A stretch of 64,000 nt of DNA from Pyrinomonadaceae bacterium MAG19_C2-C3 (GTDB taxonomy: Bacteria > Acidobacteriota > Blastocatellia > Pyrinomonadales > Pyrinomonadaceae): contig JANDLT010000019.1 in assembly GCA_024330265.1 (NCBI GenBank), positions 17,763-81,762 of the forward strand, in the 5' to 3' direction. Made by a program: the position numbers and the translations under genes. Of this stretch, positions 27,927 through 38,009 are shown piece by piece (the first letter of the stretch is position 1; each line of letters starts with the position of its first letter). The notes beneath the pieces were generated by a model that searched no databases, was not told where the DNA came from, and saw only the letters and a program-made list of their open reading frames with translations.

Positions 27927-28195
27927 ATTCCTCAGCCGCGTTCACGCGGCTTTCCGCGTGAACGCGGCACTTAGACCAGCCGTTCGACGGCTGGGGAAGA
28001 TTGCCAACCAATCTCAGTAGCCCGTTTCAACGGGCTTTCGCATGAGGCTTGAGCCGTTCGGGTCTGGTGGCTAAAGCCGGAAGAGAAGGACGTTGAAACG
28101 CCCTCCTTAATTCTTTGCCGCTTTCACCCAGCCGTCAAACGGCTGGTCTATGCGCCCTTCGGGGAAGCCGTCTGAAGACGGCTGCGGAATTACTA
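27927..28195. repeat. Hairpin-array element 2
   Basis: This element fills most of the 320-base gap between the GH43 gene and the sugar-binding protein. It contains agccgcgttcacgcggct, ccagccgttcgacggctgg, agcccgtttcaacgggct, the core gaaggacgttgaaacgccct (28085-28104), ccagccgtcaaacggctgg and agccgtctgaagacggct in order. It is closely similar to 35452-35714 along its whole length and shares the core and layout with 5470-5745. It is non-coding. Confidence 0.85.
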
Positions 28196-28237
28196 AATTT
28201 TATTCAAAATTAGAAAACGAAAAGGACAAACCCGTAT

Positions 28238-29269
28238 ATGAAATTCTCCACTCACACCGCGCGCCTATTTCTTGCGCCATTTCTCTTAACATTACTCGTC
28301 GTCCTCGCCGGATGCGCGAAGCAGGGCGGCGACTCTGCCGGAAGCGGAACATCAAGCACGGGAAGCAGTGCGCGTGAGAAGTGCAAGAGCGGCGAAAAAG
28401 TCATCGTCGGTTTCTCGCAAATGGAGAACAACGGACCGTGGCGCATCGCTGAAACGGCGAGTATCAAATCGGAAGCGGCGAAGCGTTCCGACAAGTTTGA
28501 ACTAAAAGACACGGACGCCCGCGCCCAAACTTCACAGCAGGTTTCCGATGTCGAAGACTTAATCGCGCAAGGCGTGGATGTGCTGTTTCTCGCTCCGAAG
28601 GAATACGAAGGACTCGCCCCCGCGCTTCAAGCCGCGCGTGAAGCGAACATTCCCGTCTTCTTGATTGACCGTGAAGCCGCCGGAACGGTCGGACAGGATT
28701 ACGTCTCGTTCTTAGGTTCAAACTTTATCGAACAGGGCAAACGCGCGGGCGAATGGCTGGCGCAAACCACGAACGGCAAAGCCAATATCGTCGAACTGAC
28801 AGGCACGGCGGGGGCGAGTGTCGCCCGTGACCGCGCGCAGGGTTTCAGAGACGCGATCTCAAAATACCCGGACATGAAAATCATCGCTTCGCAAACCGGC
28901 GAGTTCACGCGCTCGGAAGGTCTGCGCGTGATGCAGAACATCATTCAATCCAAAGGCAACGAGATAACCGCCGTCTATACGCACAACGACGAAATGGCTC
29001 TAGGCGCGATTGAAGCCCTCAAAGCGGCGGGCAGAAAGCCGGGCGTGGACGTTATCGTCATCTCGGTTGACGGTCAGCGCACGGCACTCGAAGCCATCGC
29101 ACGCGGTGAACTTAACGCGACGGTCGAATCGAATCCGCGCTTCGGTCCCTTAGCTTTCGATACGCTCGAAAAGTATTTGAAGGGCGAAACAATCCCGAAC
29201 AAAATCATTCTCGAAGACCGATTCTTCGATAAATCCAACGCCGGACAATTCGCGTCGGAAGCCTATTAG
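28238..29269 (+). CDS. ytfQ: Sugar ABC transporter substrate-binding lipoprotein, YtfQ-like
   Basis: Receptor of a pentose/furanose-type ABC importer. The 343-residue protein has a lipoprotein signal with lipobox LAGC (Cys26), a Gly/Ser linker, then the type I binding fold: IVGFSQMENNGPWRIAET, QGVDVLFLAPKEYEG, VFLIDREAAG, VELTGTAGASVARDRAQGF, QTGEFTRSEG and VYTHNDEMALGAIEALK. These blocks follow E. coli YtfQ, the galactofuranose receptor, closely. ATG at 28238 has an aaaagga site about 11 bases upstream. It is first of a complete four-gene transporter. Confidence 0.88.
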   Translation: MKFSTHTARLFLAPFLLTLLVVLAGCAKQGGDSAGSGTSSTGSSAREKCKSGEKVIVGFSQMENNGPWRIAETASIKSEAAKRSDKFELKDTDARAQTSQQVSDVEDLIAQGVDVLFLAPKEYEGLAPALQAAREANIPVFLIDREAAGTVGQDYVSFLGSNFIEQGKRAGEWLAQTTNGKANIVELTGTAGASVARDRAQGFRDAISKYPDMKIIASQTGEFTRSEGLRVMQNIIQSKGNEITAVYTHNDEMALGAIEALKAAGRKPGVDVIVISVDGQRTALEAIARGELNATVESNPRFGPLAFDTLEKYLKGETIPNKIILEDRFFDKSNAGQFASEAY

Positions 29270-29275
29270 CAAAAT

Positions 29276-29349
29276 GTAGGGGCAGGGCTTGTCCCTGCCC
29301 CCAGACGTTGCATAAACCGACGACGGGCAGGGACAAGCCCTGCCCCTAC
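29276..29349. repeat. 25-bp perfect inverted repeat between ytfQ and ytfR
   Basis: Arms at 29276-29300 (gtaggggcagggcttgtccc and onward) and 29325-29349 are perfect complements over 25 bases with a 24-base loop. It lies seven bases after the ytfQ stop and 12 bases before the ytfR start. Such a hairpin between binding-protein and ATPase genes commonly stabilises the upstream message and lowers downstream expression, fitting the higher need for binding protein. This role is inferred. Confidence 0.8.
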
Positions 29350-29361
29350 AAAATAAATTTT

Positions 29362-30912
<1,551 letters not shown>

Positions 30913-30913
30913 A

Positions 30914-30957
30914 GTTCTCTGCGGCTTCTTTGCGCTCTCCGCGTCTCTGCGGTTAAT
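30914..30957. repeat. Partial copy of the 'ctctgcgcctctgcggttaa' repeat
   Basis: The stretch ctctgcggcttctttgcgct and tctctgcggttaattaa between ytfR and the first permease gene belongs to the same family as 31953-32060 and 39606-39693. It is one half only, without a paired arm. Confidence 0.6.
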
Positions 30958-30975
30958 TAAGTTTGGGGACAAACA

Positions 30976-31947
30976 ATGCAAGCGACGACAACCATTAAGC
31001 GGACGAACACTTCGACAATCAGGCAGCGCATCTCCGATGCCGCGCCGACATACGGCGCGCTCGCCGCCCTCGTGTTGTTGCTCGTTTTCAACAGTTTATT
31101 CACGACGAATTTCTTCGCGGCGAACAACGTCATCAACATCCTGTTGCAAGTTGCGACGACGGTTTTAGTCGCTATCGGGATGACGTTGGTCATCGCCACA
31201 CGCGGCATAGATTTATCCGTCGGGTCGGTGATGGCGATTGCTTCCGCGATTGCCGCGACGCAACTTCCGCGCGGTGTTGGGGTCGCTATGTTACTCGCGC
31301 TTCTCGCCGCGCTTATGGTTGGGACGTTCAACGGTTGGTTGATTTCGACGTTCGACATTCAGCCGATTATCGTTACGCTCGCTCTGTTAATCACGGGTCG
31401 CGGAATCGCGCAGGTAATCAACAACGGTCAACTTGTGTCGTTTGCGAATCCGACGTTCGAGTATTTCGGCAAAGGCTACATCGGATTTATCCCCGTGCCT
31501 GTGGTCGTGATGCTGCTTGTGGTCGCCGCCGCGATTTTCGTGATGCGTATGACCGCCTTCGGGCGTTACATCGTCGCTACGGGCGGCAACGAAGCGGCAG
31601 CGCGATTAGCGGGCGTGCGTACCAATCGCACAAAGATTGCTGTCTATGCGATTAGCGGGATGCTCGCCGGACTCGCCGGACTAATTCAAACAGCGCGCAT
31701 TGGAGCCAGTGACGCCGGAACTATCGGGCAGTACATCGAACTCGACGCAATCGCGGCGGTCGTCGTTGGCGGCACACCGCTCACGGGCGGACGCGCGACG
31801 ATTATCGGCACACTCATCGGCGCGCTTATCATGGCGGTCATCACGACGAGTTTTAACATGCTCAATTATCCGTATTCGTGGTCGCTGGTTCTAAAAGCCG
31901 CGATTATCCTTGTCGCCGTCTATATCCAACGTCCGAAGGTCGCGTAA
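30976..31947 (+). CDS. ytfT: Sugar ABC transporter permease, YtfT-like
   Basis: A 323-residue inner-membrane permease of the branched BPD_transp_2 (ribose/galactofuranose) family. About eight to ten membrane helices start at LAALVLLLVFNSLFTTNFF; the family blocks IGMTLVIATRGIDLSVGSVMAI, GRYIVATGGNEAAARLAGV and ELDAIAAVVVGGTPLTGGRA (the cytoplasmic loop that meets the ATPase) are all present. It forms a heteromeric channel with the second permease at 32104. A repeat remnant separates it from ytfR. Confidence 0.9.
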   Translation: MQATTTIKRTNTSTIRQRISDAAPTYGALAALVLLLVFNSLFTTNFFAANNVINILLQVATTVLVAIGMTLVIATRGIDLSVGSVMAIASAIAATQLPRGVGVAMLLALLAALMVGTFNGWLISTFDIQPIIVTLALLITGRGIAQVINNGQLVSFANPTFEYFGKGYIGFIPVPVVVMLLVVAAAIFVMRMTAFGRYIVATGGNEAAARLAGVRTNRTKIAVYAISGMLAGLAGLIQTARIGASDAGTIGQYIELDAIAAVVVGGTPLTGGRATIIGTLIGALIMAVITTSFNMLNYPYSWSLVLKAAIILVAVYIQRPKVA

Positions 31948-31952
31948 GTTTT

Positions 31953-32060
31953 TTAACCGCAGAGGTGCAGAGAGCGCAGAGGCGACGCAAAGTTAAATCT
32001 CACATTTGTAATTTCAAATCTCTGCGTCTCACTTTGCGCTCTCTGCGCCTCTGCGGTTAA
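31953..32060. repeat. Inverted 'accgcagagg' repeat between permease genes
   Basis: Left arm ttaaccgcagaggtgcagag and right arm ctctgcgcctctgcggttaa are complementary over about 30 bases, giving a long imperfect hairpin between two permease genes of the same transporter. Similar tracts lie at 30914, 39606, 1772 and 51156. Confidence 0.8.
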
Positions 32061-32103
32061 CGAATCTTTAATACTTGATTCTCTAAGTTCGACATAAAAC
32101 ATT

Positions 32104-33123
32104 ATGAGTGACGCAACTCTCACCGCCGATTCGATTGACACTCAAGCGGGCGTGCGACGCGCGTGCGTCGCTTCGTTCATACAGAAACAGGGCGCGCTGA
32201 TCGTGCTTGTTTTGTTGTGCGTCGTCGCGGCGTTTCGTTACGACAACTTTTTAACCGAAGCGAATCTGCAAAATATCTTGCGGCAGAACAGTATGCTCGC
32301 CCTTGTCGCTCTGGGGATGACGTTCGTGATTCTAACGGGCGGAATTGATTTATCGGTCGGTTCATTCGTCGCTCTCGCCGGAGTCATCGCCGCTAACCTC
32401 GCGGGACAAGGCACAATCGTCGCACTTCTCGCCGCCGTTGCCGCGACGACGGCTTTGGGATTAGTGAATGGTGCGGTGATTTCAAAGGCGCGGATTCAAC
32501 CGTTCGTCGTGACGTTGGCGATGATGATTGCGGCGCGCGGGTTAGCGTTGATTGCGACGGGTGAAACGGCGGTGCGCGTCAATAGTTTGAATCAAGGTTT
32601 TACATGGCTTGGGCGTGGAACGATTTTTGAACTTAGTGTCGGCAGTATCAACATCGAATTGTACGTTCCGGTTTTAATCGCCCTCATCGCGTATTTAATC
32701 GGCTGGTTTGTGCTTAATCACACACGCTTCGGGCGGCACACGTTCGCGCTCGGAGACAACGAAGAAGCGGCGCGTTTGATGGGCTTAAACGTGGGTCGCG
32801 TGACGCTCGGCGTGTATGCTCTGAGCGGCGCGCTCGCCGGACTCGCGGGCGTGATTCTCGCGTCGCGTCTTGGGGCGGGACAGCCTACGGAAGGCGTCGG
32901 GTGGGAACTCGATGCGATTGCGGCGGTGGTGGTCGGCGGCACACTTCTGACGGGTGGGAAGGGCGGCGTTGGGGCGACGATTATCGGCGTCTTGTTGCTC
33001 GGCGTGATTCTCAACATGATTAAAGCCGAAGGTTTGAGTTCGTGGTGGCAACTTGTTTTGCGCGGCGCGTTTCTGCTTGCCGTCGTCGTCGTTCAGAATC
33101 GGCTTAACAGCCGAAAGAAATGA
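32104..33123 (+). CDS. yjfF: Sugar ABC transporter permease, YjfF-like
   Basis: Second permease subunit, 339 residues, same family and topology as the one at 30976: LVALGMTFVILTGGIDLSVGSFVAL, GRHTFALGDNEEAARLMGL and ELDAIAAVVVGGTLLTGGKG. Two different permeases next to a tandem ATPase and a YtfQ-like receptor is the arrangement of the E. coli ytfQRT-yjfF galactofuranose importer. It lies 18 bases ahead of the PhyH gene, which is therefore probably co-transcribed. Confidence 0.88.
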   Translation: MSDATLTADSIDTQAGVRRACVASFIQKQGALIVLVLLCVVAAFRYDNFLTEANLQNILRQNSMLALVALGMTFVILTGGIDLSVGSFVALAGVIAANLAGQGTIVALLAAVAATTALGLVNGAVISKARIQPFVVTLAMMIAARGLALIATGETAVRVNSLNQGFTWLGRGTIFELSVGSINIELYVPVLIALIAYLIGWFVLNHTRFGRHTFALGDNEEAARLMGLNVGRVTLGVYALSGALAGLAGVILASRLGAGQPTEGVGWELDAIAAVVVGGTLLTGGKGGVGATIIGVLLLGVILNMIKAEGLSSWWQLVLRGAFLLAVVVVQNRLNSRKK

Positions 33124-33141
33124 ATTTTAGGAGTGATAGTT

Positions 33142-33945
33142 ATGAGTAACGGACGTTATACGGAAAATGAATTGAACGCTCTCGTCGAAGATTTCAAACG
33201 CGACGGGTTTTGTGTGCTGCGCGCTCATTTCTCGAAAGATAAAATCAGAGAGTGGCGTGAAGCTTTTATGCCGTTGTTGAACGTGCATATCGAACGCGAA
33301 GGACACAAACAGAATCGCGGCTCGATGCGCTACTACGTCACGCTGCCGTTTGAAGCACCGTTTGCCGATACGTCCGTTTATGAAGACGCGGACATTTTGC
33401 ACGTCTGCGAAAACATCGTCGGGCGCGATATGGTGATGTGCCAACTGGCAAGCGATACGCCGCTTAAAGGTTCGGATTATCAAGAGATTCACAGCGACGC
33501 GATGCCCTTGTTCCCCGAAACTAATTTCGAGACGCCGACGTTTCAACTCGCCGTCAACTTTCCACTCGTTGACGTAACCGAAGCTAACGGTCCGTTTGAA
33601 GTCGCCCGCGCGACGCATTTATTGCCGAAAGCCGAAGGGTTAAAGTTGATTGAAACGGGAGCGGCGAAACTCGAATCAATCATGCTCGCGGCGGGCGATG
33701 TGATGATACGCGACGTGCGCGGACTGCATCGCGGCACGCCGAACAAAACGGACGAACCGCGCCCGATGTGCGTCATCGGTTATAGCCGTCGCTGGCTGTA
33801 TCGCCCGGAAGTCAACATACGGATTCCGCGTGCAATGTATGAAACTCTGTCCGAACGCGGGCGGCAATTATTGCGCTTCAATCCGGTTGTCGCGTCGCTT
33901 GATGAAGTGGAAAACGAAGAGGTTTATCAAGCCTTCGCATTCTGA
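33142..33945 (+). CDS. Phytanoyl-CoA dioxygenase (PhyH) family protein
   Basis: Fe(II)/2-oxoglutarate-dependent oxygenase of 267 residues. The iron ligands are visible as His117 and Asp119 (EIHSDAM) and the distal His196 (GLHRGTPN), with an Arg further on (EPRPM) for 2-oxoglutarate. The ATG at 33142 is chosen for the taggag site eight bases ahead. It sits at the end of the transporter operon, so it may oxidise a sugar or aglycone brought in by it; PhyH substrates are too varied to name one. Confidence 0.85.
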   Translation: MSNGRYTENELNALVEDFKRDGFCVLRAHFSKDKIREWREAFMPLLNVHIEREGHKQNRGSMRYYVTLPFEAPFADTSVYEDADILHVCENIVGRDMVMCQLASDTPLKGSDYQEIHSDAMPLFPETNFETPTFQLAVNFPLVDVTEANGPFEVARATHLLPKAEGLKLIETGAAKLESIMLAAGDVMIRDVRGLHRGTPNKTDEPRPMCVIGYSRRWLYRPEVNIRIPRAMYETLSERGRQLLRFNPVVASLDEVENEEVYQAFAF

Positions 33946-34163
33946 GAAGCTGTGTTCAAAGCCCCAACGGGGCGAGATTTAATAGCCTGTGGCAGCGCCA
34001 CAGGTATCGCATTCAGATTGTTTCGCCAGCCCTGAAAGGGCGACATAACTATGTCGCCCTTTCAGGGCTGAATCGCCTGACTGAACACTGACCCGGCGCG
34101 GTTGCGCCGGGCTATTGAATGTCGCCCCGTTGGGGCTTTCACGAACTTTGAACACAGCCTCTG
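33944..34163. repeat. Nested palindromic element between convergent genes
   Basis: About 220 bases. Outer arms gctgtgttcaaagccccaac and its complement end at 34163. Inner hairpins are cagccctgaaagggcgacat with its mate, cctgtggcagcgccacagg and cccggcgcggttgcgccggg. It fills the space between the PhyH stop and the stop of the opposing GH172 gene, a position suited to a bidirectional terminator. Similar 'gccccaacggggc' hairpins are common in planctomycete and acidobacterial intergenic DNA. Confidence 0.8.
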
Positions 34164-34171
34164 AAAACATT

Positions 34172-35371
34172 TCACTGGTCTTTGCGTTCGTTCACAAAGT
34201 CAGCCGTCAAACCTTCTGTGCGCTTACCGACAGGCTCAAGCGGCGGCAGATTATTCACCGGCTTATCGAGATAGAAGTAAGCGCAGCTTGACCAATCATC
34301 CGTGCGCTCGAACTTGCCGTCTTTGGATGTGTCCATTTCGACGTTTCCGGGAGCGGCGCGAATTAAGCGGCGGTTGTTTTCGACGATTGCCTTACGGCTG
34401 TGTTGGGCAAGGTAGCCGATTTGTTGCATCGTGACGCGCACGTCTTTGTAGAAAAAGATGGGGTCTGGAATGTGGTAGCGATAGAAGCACCAGCGGAATT
34501 TCGCTTCATCGGCGATGGGGCTGCCTTGAAAAAGATGTGCGTATTGCCCCTGTCCCCAAGCCGTGCCGACGTAATCTTCCGTTCCCGTTCCGGCAAGCGT
34601 CGGTAGTTCTTTATCGCCGTCAAGATAGATTTTGATTTCGCCCTCACCCCACCATGTTTTGAAGTAAGTTTTCTGATTGACGATGACGCCGACGTTGACG
34701 CCGAGATAACGCCCTCTGCCTTCGACTGTCGGCAGAAGTTCATAATCGCGTTGTATAGCCGTAGGGTTTTCACGACGATAATGCGCGTGAAAATAGAGCA
34801 TGTTCGCCGGGTGCTTATCGCCAATGGTGTAGTTCACATCGTAGAAAACTTCCGGCACATCTTCCGCGCTTTCGTTCGTCATCACGATTTTCATCGCAGA
34901 CTTGAACGGCATCGGGACAATCGAATTGAAACTTCTGCCTTCGGGATTTGAAAATAAAGCCGATTGGAAAACTGCGGTTTGTCCGAGTCCGATGCCGAAG
35001 AAATCACCGAGCGGCGCACTGACCGCCGGACGCGCGGCATTGTCCCAGTACATATCAATTCGCAAGCTTCGCAACATGCGCGGGCTGCGGTCGTTAAAAG
35101 TCATCCAGATTCTTCGCACCGTGCCGCTTGTCCCGGAAGCTTCCGCGAGCGTGCGACTTTCGCCCGCTTTGATGGCAATCGTCGGCGCGCCTTTGCGTCC
35201 GCCGTTGACTTGCCCGCCTTTGCCTTTTTCGCCGTTCGGATTTTCGGGACTCGCCCAACGCGCTTCGATGCCGTCCGCCATTTCGTAAAGCGTTTGCGCG
35301 CGGGTTTGTAATGCGCTCAACGTCATCGCTGCTATCAAAACCGCAAGCGTGATTTTTATGTTCGATACCAT
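34172..35371 (-). CDS. Secreted DUF2961/GH172 family protein
   Basis: A 399-residue exported protein with a signal peptide (1-25, ending QTRAQ). It shows DUF2961 blocks: GTSGTVRRIWMTF, PLGDFFGIG, YFHAHYRRENPT and the diagnostic GTGTEDYVGTAWG. DUF2961 is now glycoside hydrolase family 172, with members acting on alpha-D-fructofuranosides and alpha-D-arabinofuranosides; the TGTEDY glutamate is in the catalytic region. The gggag site six bases ahead supports the ATG at 35371. It is encoded opposite to the transporter operon but fits the furanoside theme of the locus. Confidence 0.82.
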   Translation of the reverse strand: MVSNIKITLAVLIAAMTLSALQTRAQTLYEMADGIEARWASPENPNGEKGKGGQVNGGRKGAPTIAIKAGESRTLAEASGTSGTVRRIWMTFNDRSPRMLRSLRIDMYWDNAARPAVSAPLGDFFGIGLGQTAVFQSALFSNPEGRSFNSIVPMPFKSAMKIVMTNESAEDVPEVFYDVNYTIGDKHPANMLYFHAHYRRENPTAIQRDYELLPTVEGRGRYLGVNVGVIVNQKTYFKTWWGEGEIKIYLDGDKELPTLAGTGTEDYVGTAWGQGQYAHLFQGSPIADEAKFRWCFYRYHIPDPIFFYKDVRVTMQQIGYLAQHSRKAIVENNRRLIRAAPGNVEMDTSKDGKFERTDDWSSCAYFYLDKPVNNLPPLEPVGKRTEGLTADFVNERKDQ

Positions 35372-35451
35372 AATGTTCTCCCGTAGAAAATGTTTCCCTG
35401 ACTCTGCTTTTGAAAGTCGTATATGATTGAAGTTGAAATTTATCGTAACTA

Positions 35452-35714
35452 CTTAGCCGTCTTCAGACGGCTTTCCGTGAAGCGGCACATAGACCAGCCG
35501 TTTGACGGCTGGGGACGATTGCCAACCAAATTCATCAGCCCGTTTCTAACGGGCTTTTGCATGAGGCATAAGCCATTCGGGTCTGGTGGCTAAAGCCGAA
35601 AGAGAGAAGGACGTTAAAACGCCCTCCTTAGTTCTTTGACTCTTCATCCAGCCGTCAAACGGCTGGTCTATACGCCCTTCGGGGAAGCCGTCTGAAGACG
35701 GCTGAGTAGTTACA
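35452..35714. repeat. Hairpin-array element 3
   Basis: This element fills most of the 470-base gap between the divergent GH172 and CRTAC1 genes. The order is the same as at 27927-28195: agccgtcttcagacggct, ccagccgtttgacggctgg, agcccgtttctaacgggct, core gaaggacgttaaaacgccct (35606-35625), ccagccgtcaaacggctgg, agccgtctgaagacggct. The first and last hairpins are the same stem here but differ in the copy at 27927. Non-coding; promoters for both flanking genes must lie nearby. Confidence 0.85.
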
Positions 35715-35841
35715 ATTTATCAACAAACGTGCAAGCCACAAATGCCGACACAGGCGACGAAACCCGGCTTAACGAACATCAAATCTGCTGTGAATCCTAT
35801 AAATTAAGAAGCCTGTTTGTCGCTTGAAATTATCACTGAAC

Positions 35842-37650
35842 ATGAAAGTTAAATGCGGGTACGAAAGCCTGCGCCGTAAGTTAAAAATCCGTCTTGTCGG
35901 ATGGTTGATTATACCCGTGTGCGCGGTGAATCTGTTCGCCCAACAACCCGCCGCGCCGTCAACCGCGCGTCCGACGGGACGCTCATACAGCGAGGGCGAC
36001 GAACGCGCGAAGCCGATTGTGAAAGCCGCGCGTGGCGTGTCGCCCGTGCAGTTCACAGATATAACCGCGCGCTCCGGGATAAATTTTCGTCACCACGCAT
36101 CGCCCACATCACAAAAGTATCTGCTTGAAACGATGGGCGGCGGTGTCGCGCTTTTCGATTACGACAACGACGGACGTCTTGACATGTATTTCACTAATGG
36201 CGCGCAACTTCAAGAACAGATGAGTGCGAACGCGCGTCCCGACAAAACCGATGCGCGCTTCTGGAATCGTCTTTATCATCAAAAACCTGACGGCACTTTT
36301 GAAGACGTGACGGAGCGCGCCGGAGTGCGCGGAAGCGGGTACGCGATGGGCGCGGCGGCGGGCGATTATGACAACGACGGTTTGACGGATTTATACGTCA
36401 CGGCTTACGGCGGCAATGCCTTGTATCGCAATCGCGGTGACGGTACGTTTGAAGACGTGACGCGGCGGACGAACACGGCGGGCGGCGGCTGGTCAACGAG
36501 CGCGGGCTGGCTTGATTATGACCGCGACGGGCGGCTTGATCTGTTCGTCGCGCGATATATGGATTGGGACTTTCAGAACGGCTCGCTATATTGCGGTTTG
36601 ATGAAGCCCGGCTTTCGTGCCTTTTGTCACCCCGACAACTTCAAGGGTGCGGGCAATCTGTTGTTTCATCAAAAGCCTGACGGGACGTTTGAGGATGTGA
36701 GCCTGAAAGCCGGAGTCGCGGACGCGGAAGGCAAAGGCTTGGGGCTGGCGTTCGCTGATTTCAACGATGATGGTTGGACGGACATCATCGTCGCCAATGA
36801 CAGCGTGCGGCAATCCTTGTACATGAATCGCGGTGACGGCACGTTTGACGACGTGGCTTTGCCCGCCGGTGTCGGCTTCGATGAAAATGGAAAGACGTTT
36901 GCCGGAATGGGCGTTGACGCGGCGGACTATGATGCCGACGGTCGGGCGGACATCATCATCACCGCGCTTTCAAACGAAACCTATCCCTTATTTCGCAACA
37001 ACGGCGACGATTCATTTTCTTATACGACGAACACGACGGGCGTCGGTCAGATAACTTTACTGCTCACGGGTTGGGGCGTGCGCTTCGCGGATTTCGATTT
37101 GGACGGAATGCGCGACATCTTCGTCGCGCAAGGGCATGTACTCGACACGATTGAGAAATCGTCATCCTATTTGTTGTACAAACAGCCGCCGCTTCTAATG
37201 CGAAACGTCGGCAAAACATTCCTGGATGTTTCGGCGTCCGCCGGATTCACCGTGCCACTCGCGGCGCGCGGGTGTGCGTTTGGAGACATTGATAACGACG
37301 GTGATACGGACATCGTGATTGGGACAACAAACGACGCGCCCGTGATGTTTCGCAATATGTTTAGTAATGACGCGGGGAAGAATCATTGGATAGGATTTAA
37401 CCTTGTGGGAACTAAATCCAATCGCGCCGGGATAGGGACGCGCGTCACCATTACCGACTCAAACGGGCGGCGACAAACTGCCGATGCAAATACGGCGGGC
37501 AGTTATCTCGCATCGAACGACGGGCGCATCGTATTCGGTTTGGGAGCGACGGCGAAAGTCGCTTCCGTCGAGGTGCGTTGGTCAACGGGTAAAACTCAGA
37601 AGGTGATGAATCCGATTATTGACCAATACCAAATCGTCAAAGAAGAATAA
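35842..37650 (+). CDS. CRTAC1 family protein (FG-GAP/VCBS repeats, ASPIC/UnbV domain)
   Basis: A 602-residue secreted beta-propeller protein. The ATG at 35842 gives a basic N-terminus and signal peptide ending VNLFAQQ; a TTG at 35824 is an alternative. Calcium-binding FG-GAP loops recur (DYDNDGRLDMYF, DYDNDGLTDLYV, DYDRDGRLDLFVARY, DFNDDGWTDIIV, DYDADGRADIII, DIDNDGDTDIVI). The C-terminal ASPIC/UnbV module reads GIGTRVTITDSNGRRQ and VEVRWSTGKTQKV. Function is unknown; such proteins are numerous in Acidobacteriota and probably bind glycans or other proteins outside the cell. Confidence 0.9.
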   Translation: MKVKCGYESLRRKLKIRLVGWLIIPVCAVNLFAQQPAAPSTARPTGRSYSEGDERAKPIVKAARGVSPVQFTDITARSGINFRHHASPTSQKYLLETMGGGVALFDYDNDGRLDMYFTNGAQLQEQMSANARPDKTDARFWNRLYHQKPDGTFEDVTERAGVRGSGYAMGAAAGDYDNDGLTDLYVTAYGGNALYRNRGDGTFEDVTRRTNTAGGGWSTSAGWLDYDRDGRLDLFVARYMDWDFQNGSLYCGLMKPGFRAFCHPDNFKGAGNLLFHQKPDGTFEDVSLKAGVADAEGKGLGLAFADFNDDGWTDIIVANDSVRQSLYMNRGDGTFDDVALPAGVGFDENGKTFAGMGVDAADYDADGRADIIITALSNETYPLFRNNGDDSFSYTTNTTGVGQITLLLTGWGVRFADFDLDGMRDIFVAQGHVLDTIEKSSSYLLYKQPPLLMRNVGKTFLDVSASAGFTVPLAARGCAFGDIDNDGDTDIVIGTTNDAPVMFRNMFSNDAGKNHWIGFNLVGTKSNRAGIGTRVTITDSNGRRQTADANTAGSYLASNDGRIVFGLGATAKVASVEVRWSTGKTQKVMNPIIDQYQIVKEE

Positions 37651-37712
37651 AGATTGAATGTGATAAAGCGATGATGCAAACAGCGATTGACGGGCGGCAT
37701 CTTAAAGCCTTA

Positions 37713-37927
37713 CTCACCTTACGCGGGGGAAGTGTTTTGCGGCTGTGCCGCCTGATGTGCGGTGGGGCTTCGCCTCACCGTGAGACACTCTCCCAACTTC
37801 TTCGAGGCTCCGCCTCGAACACGAGGCGGCGTAGCCGCCATAAATTTTTAAGGGGCGGGTCGGAAAGGCACAGCCTTTCCGCACATCAGGCGGCTGAGCC
37901 GCAAAATCTCGTCACCGCGTAAGGTGA
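37713..37927. repeat. Palindromic element with the ctcaccttacgcgg end repeat
   Basis: Ends ctcaccttacgcgg (37713-37726) and ccgcgtaaggtga (37915-37927) are complementary and match the ends of the element at 5470-5745; both right ends are preceded by aaaatctc. Inside, tttgcggctgtgccgcctga and tcaggcggctgagccgcaaa pair, with gcggtggggcttcgcctcac and cgaggctccgcctcg hairpins. Any reading frame through it is only translation of the palindromes. It occupies most of the 359-base gap before the GH43-PA14 gene. Confidence 0.8.
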
Positions 37928-38009
37928 AAGCCTTATTCACAACTCCTGTAACGGTCATTCAAACGATTGCTTACAACGTCCTTGTTCTACTTGCCGGAAG
38001 GTAAATGTT

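Noticed and set aside
29308..29361. Upstream start for the ytfR ATPase
   Set aside because: The added 18 residues are translation of the inverted repeat between ytfQ and ytfR and do not belong to the family.
37671..37922. 83-codon + strand frame between CRTAC1 and GH43-PA14 genes
   Set aside because: It is translation of the palindromic element at 37713-37927 and has no protein-like features.
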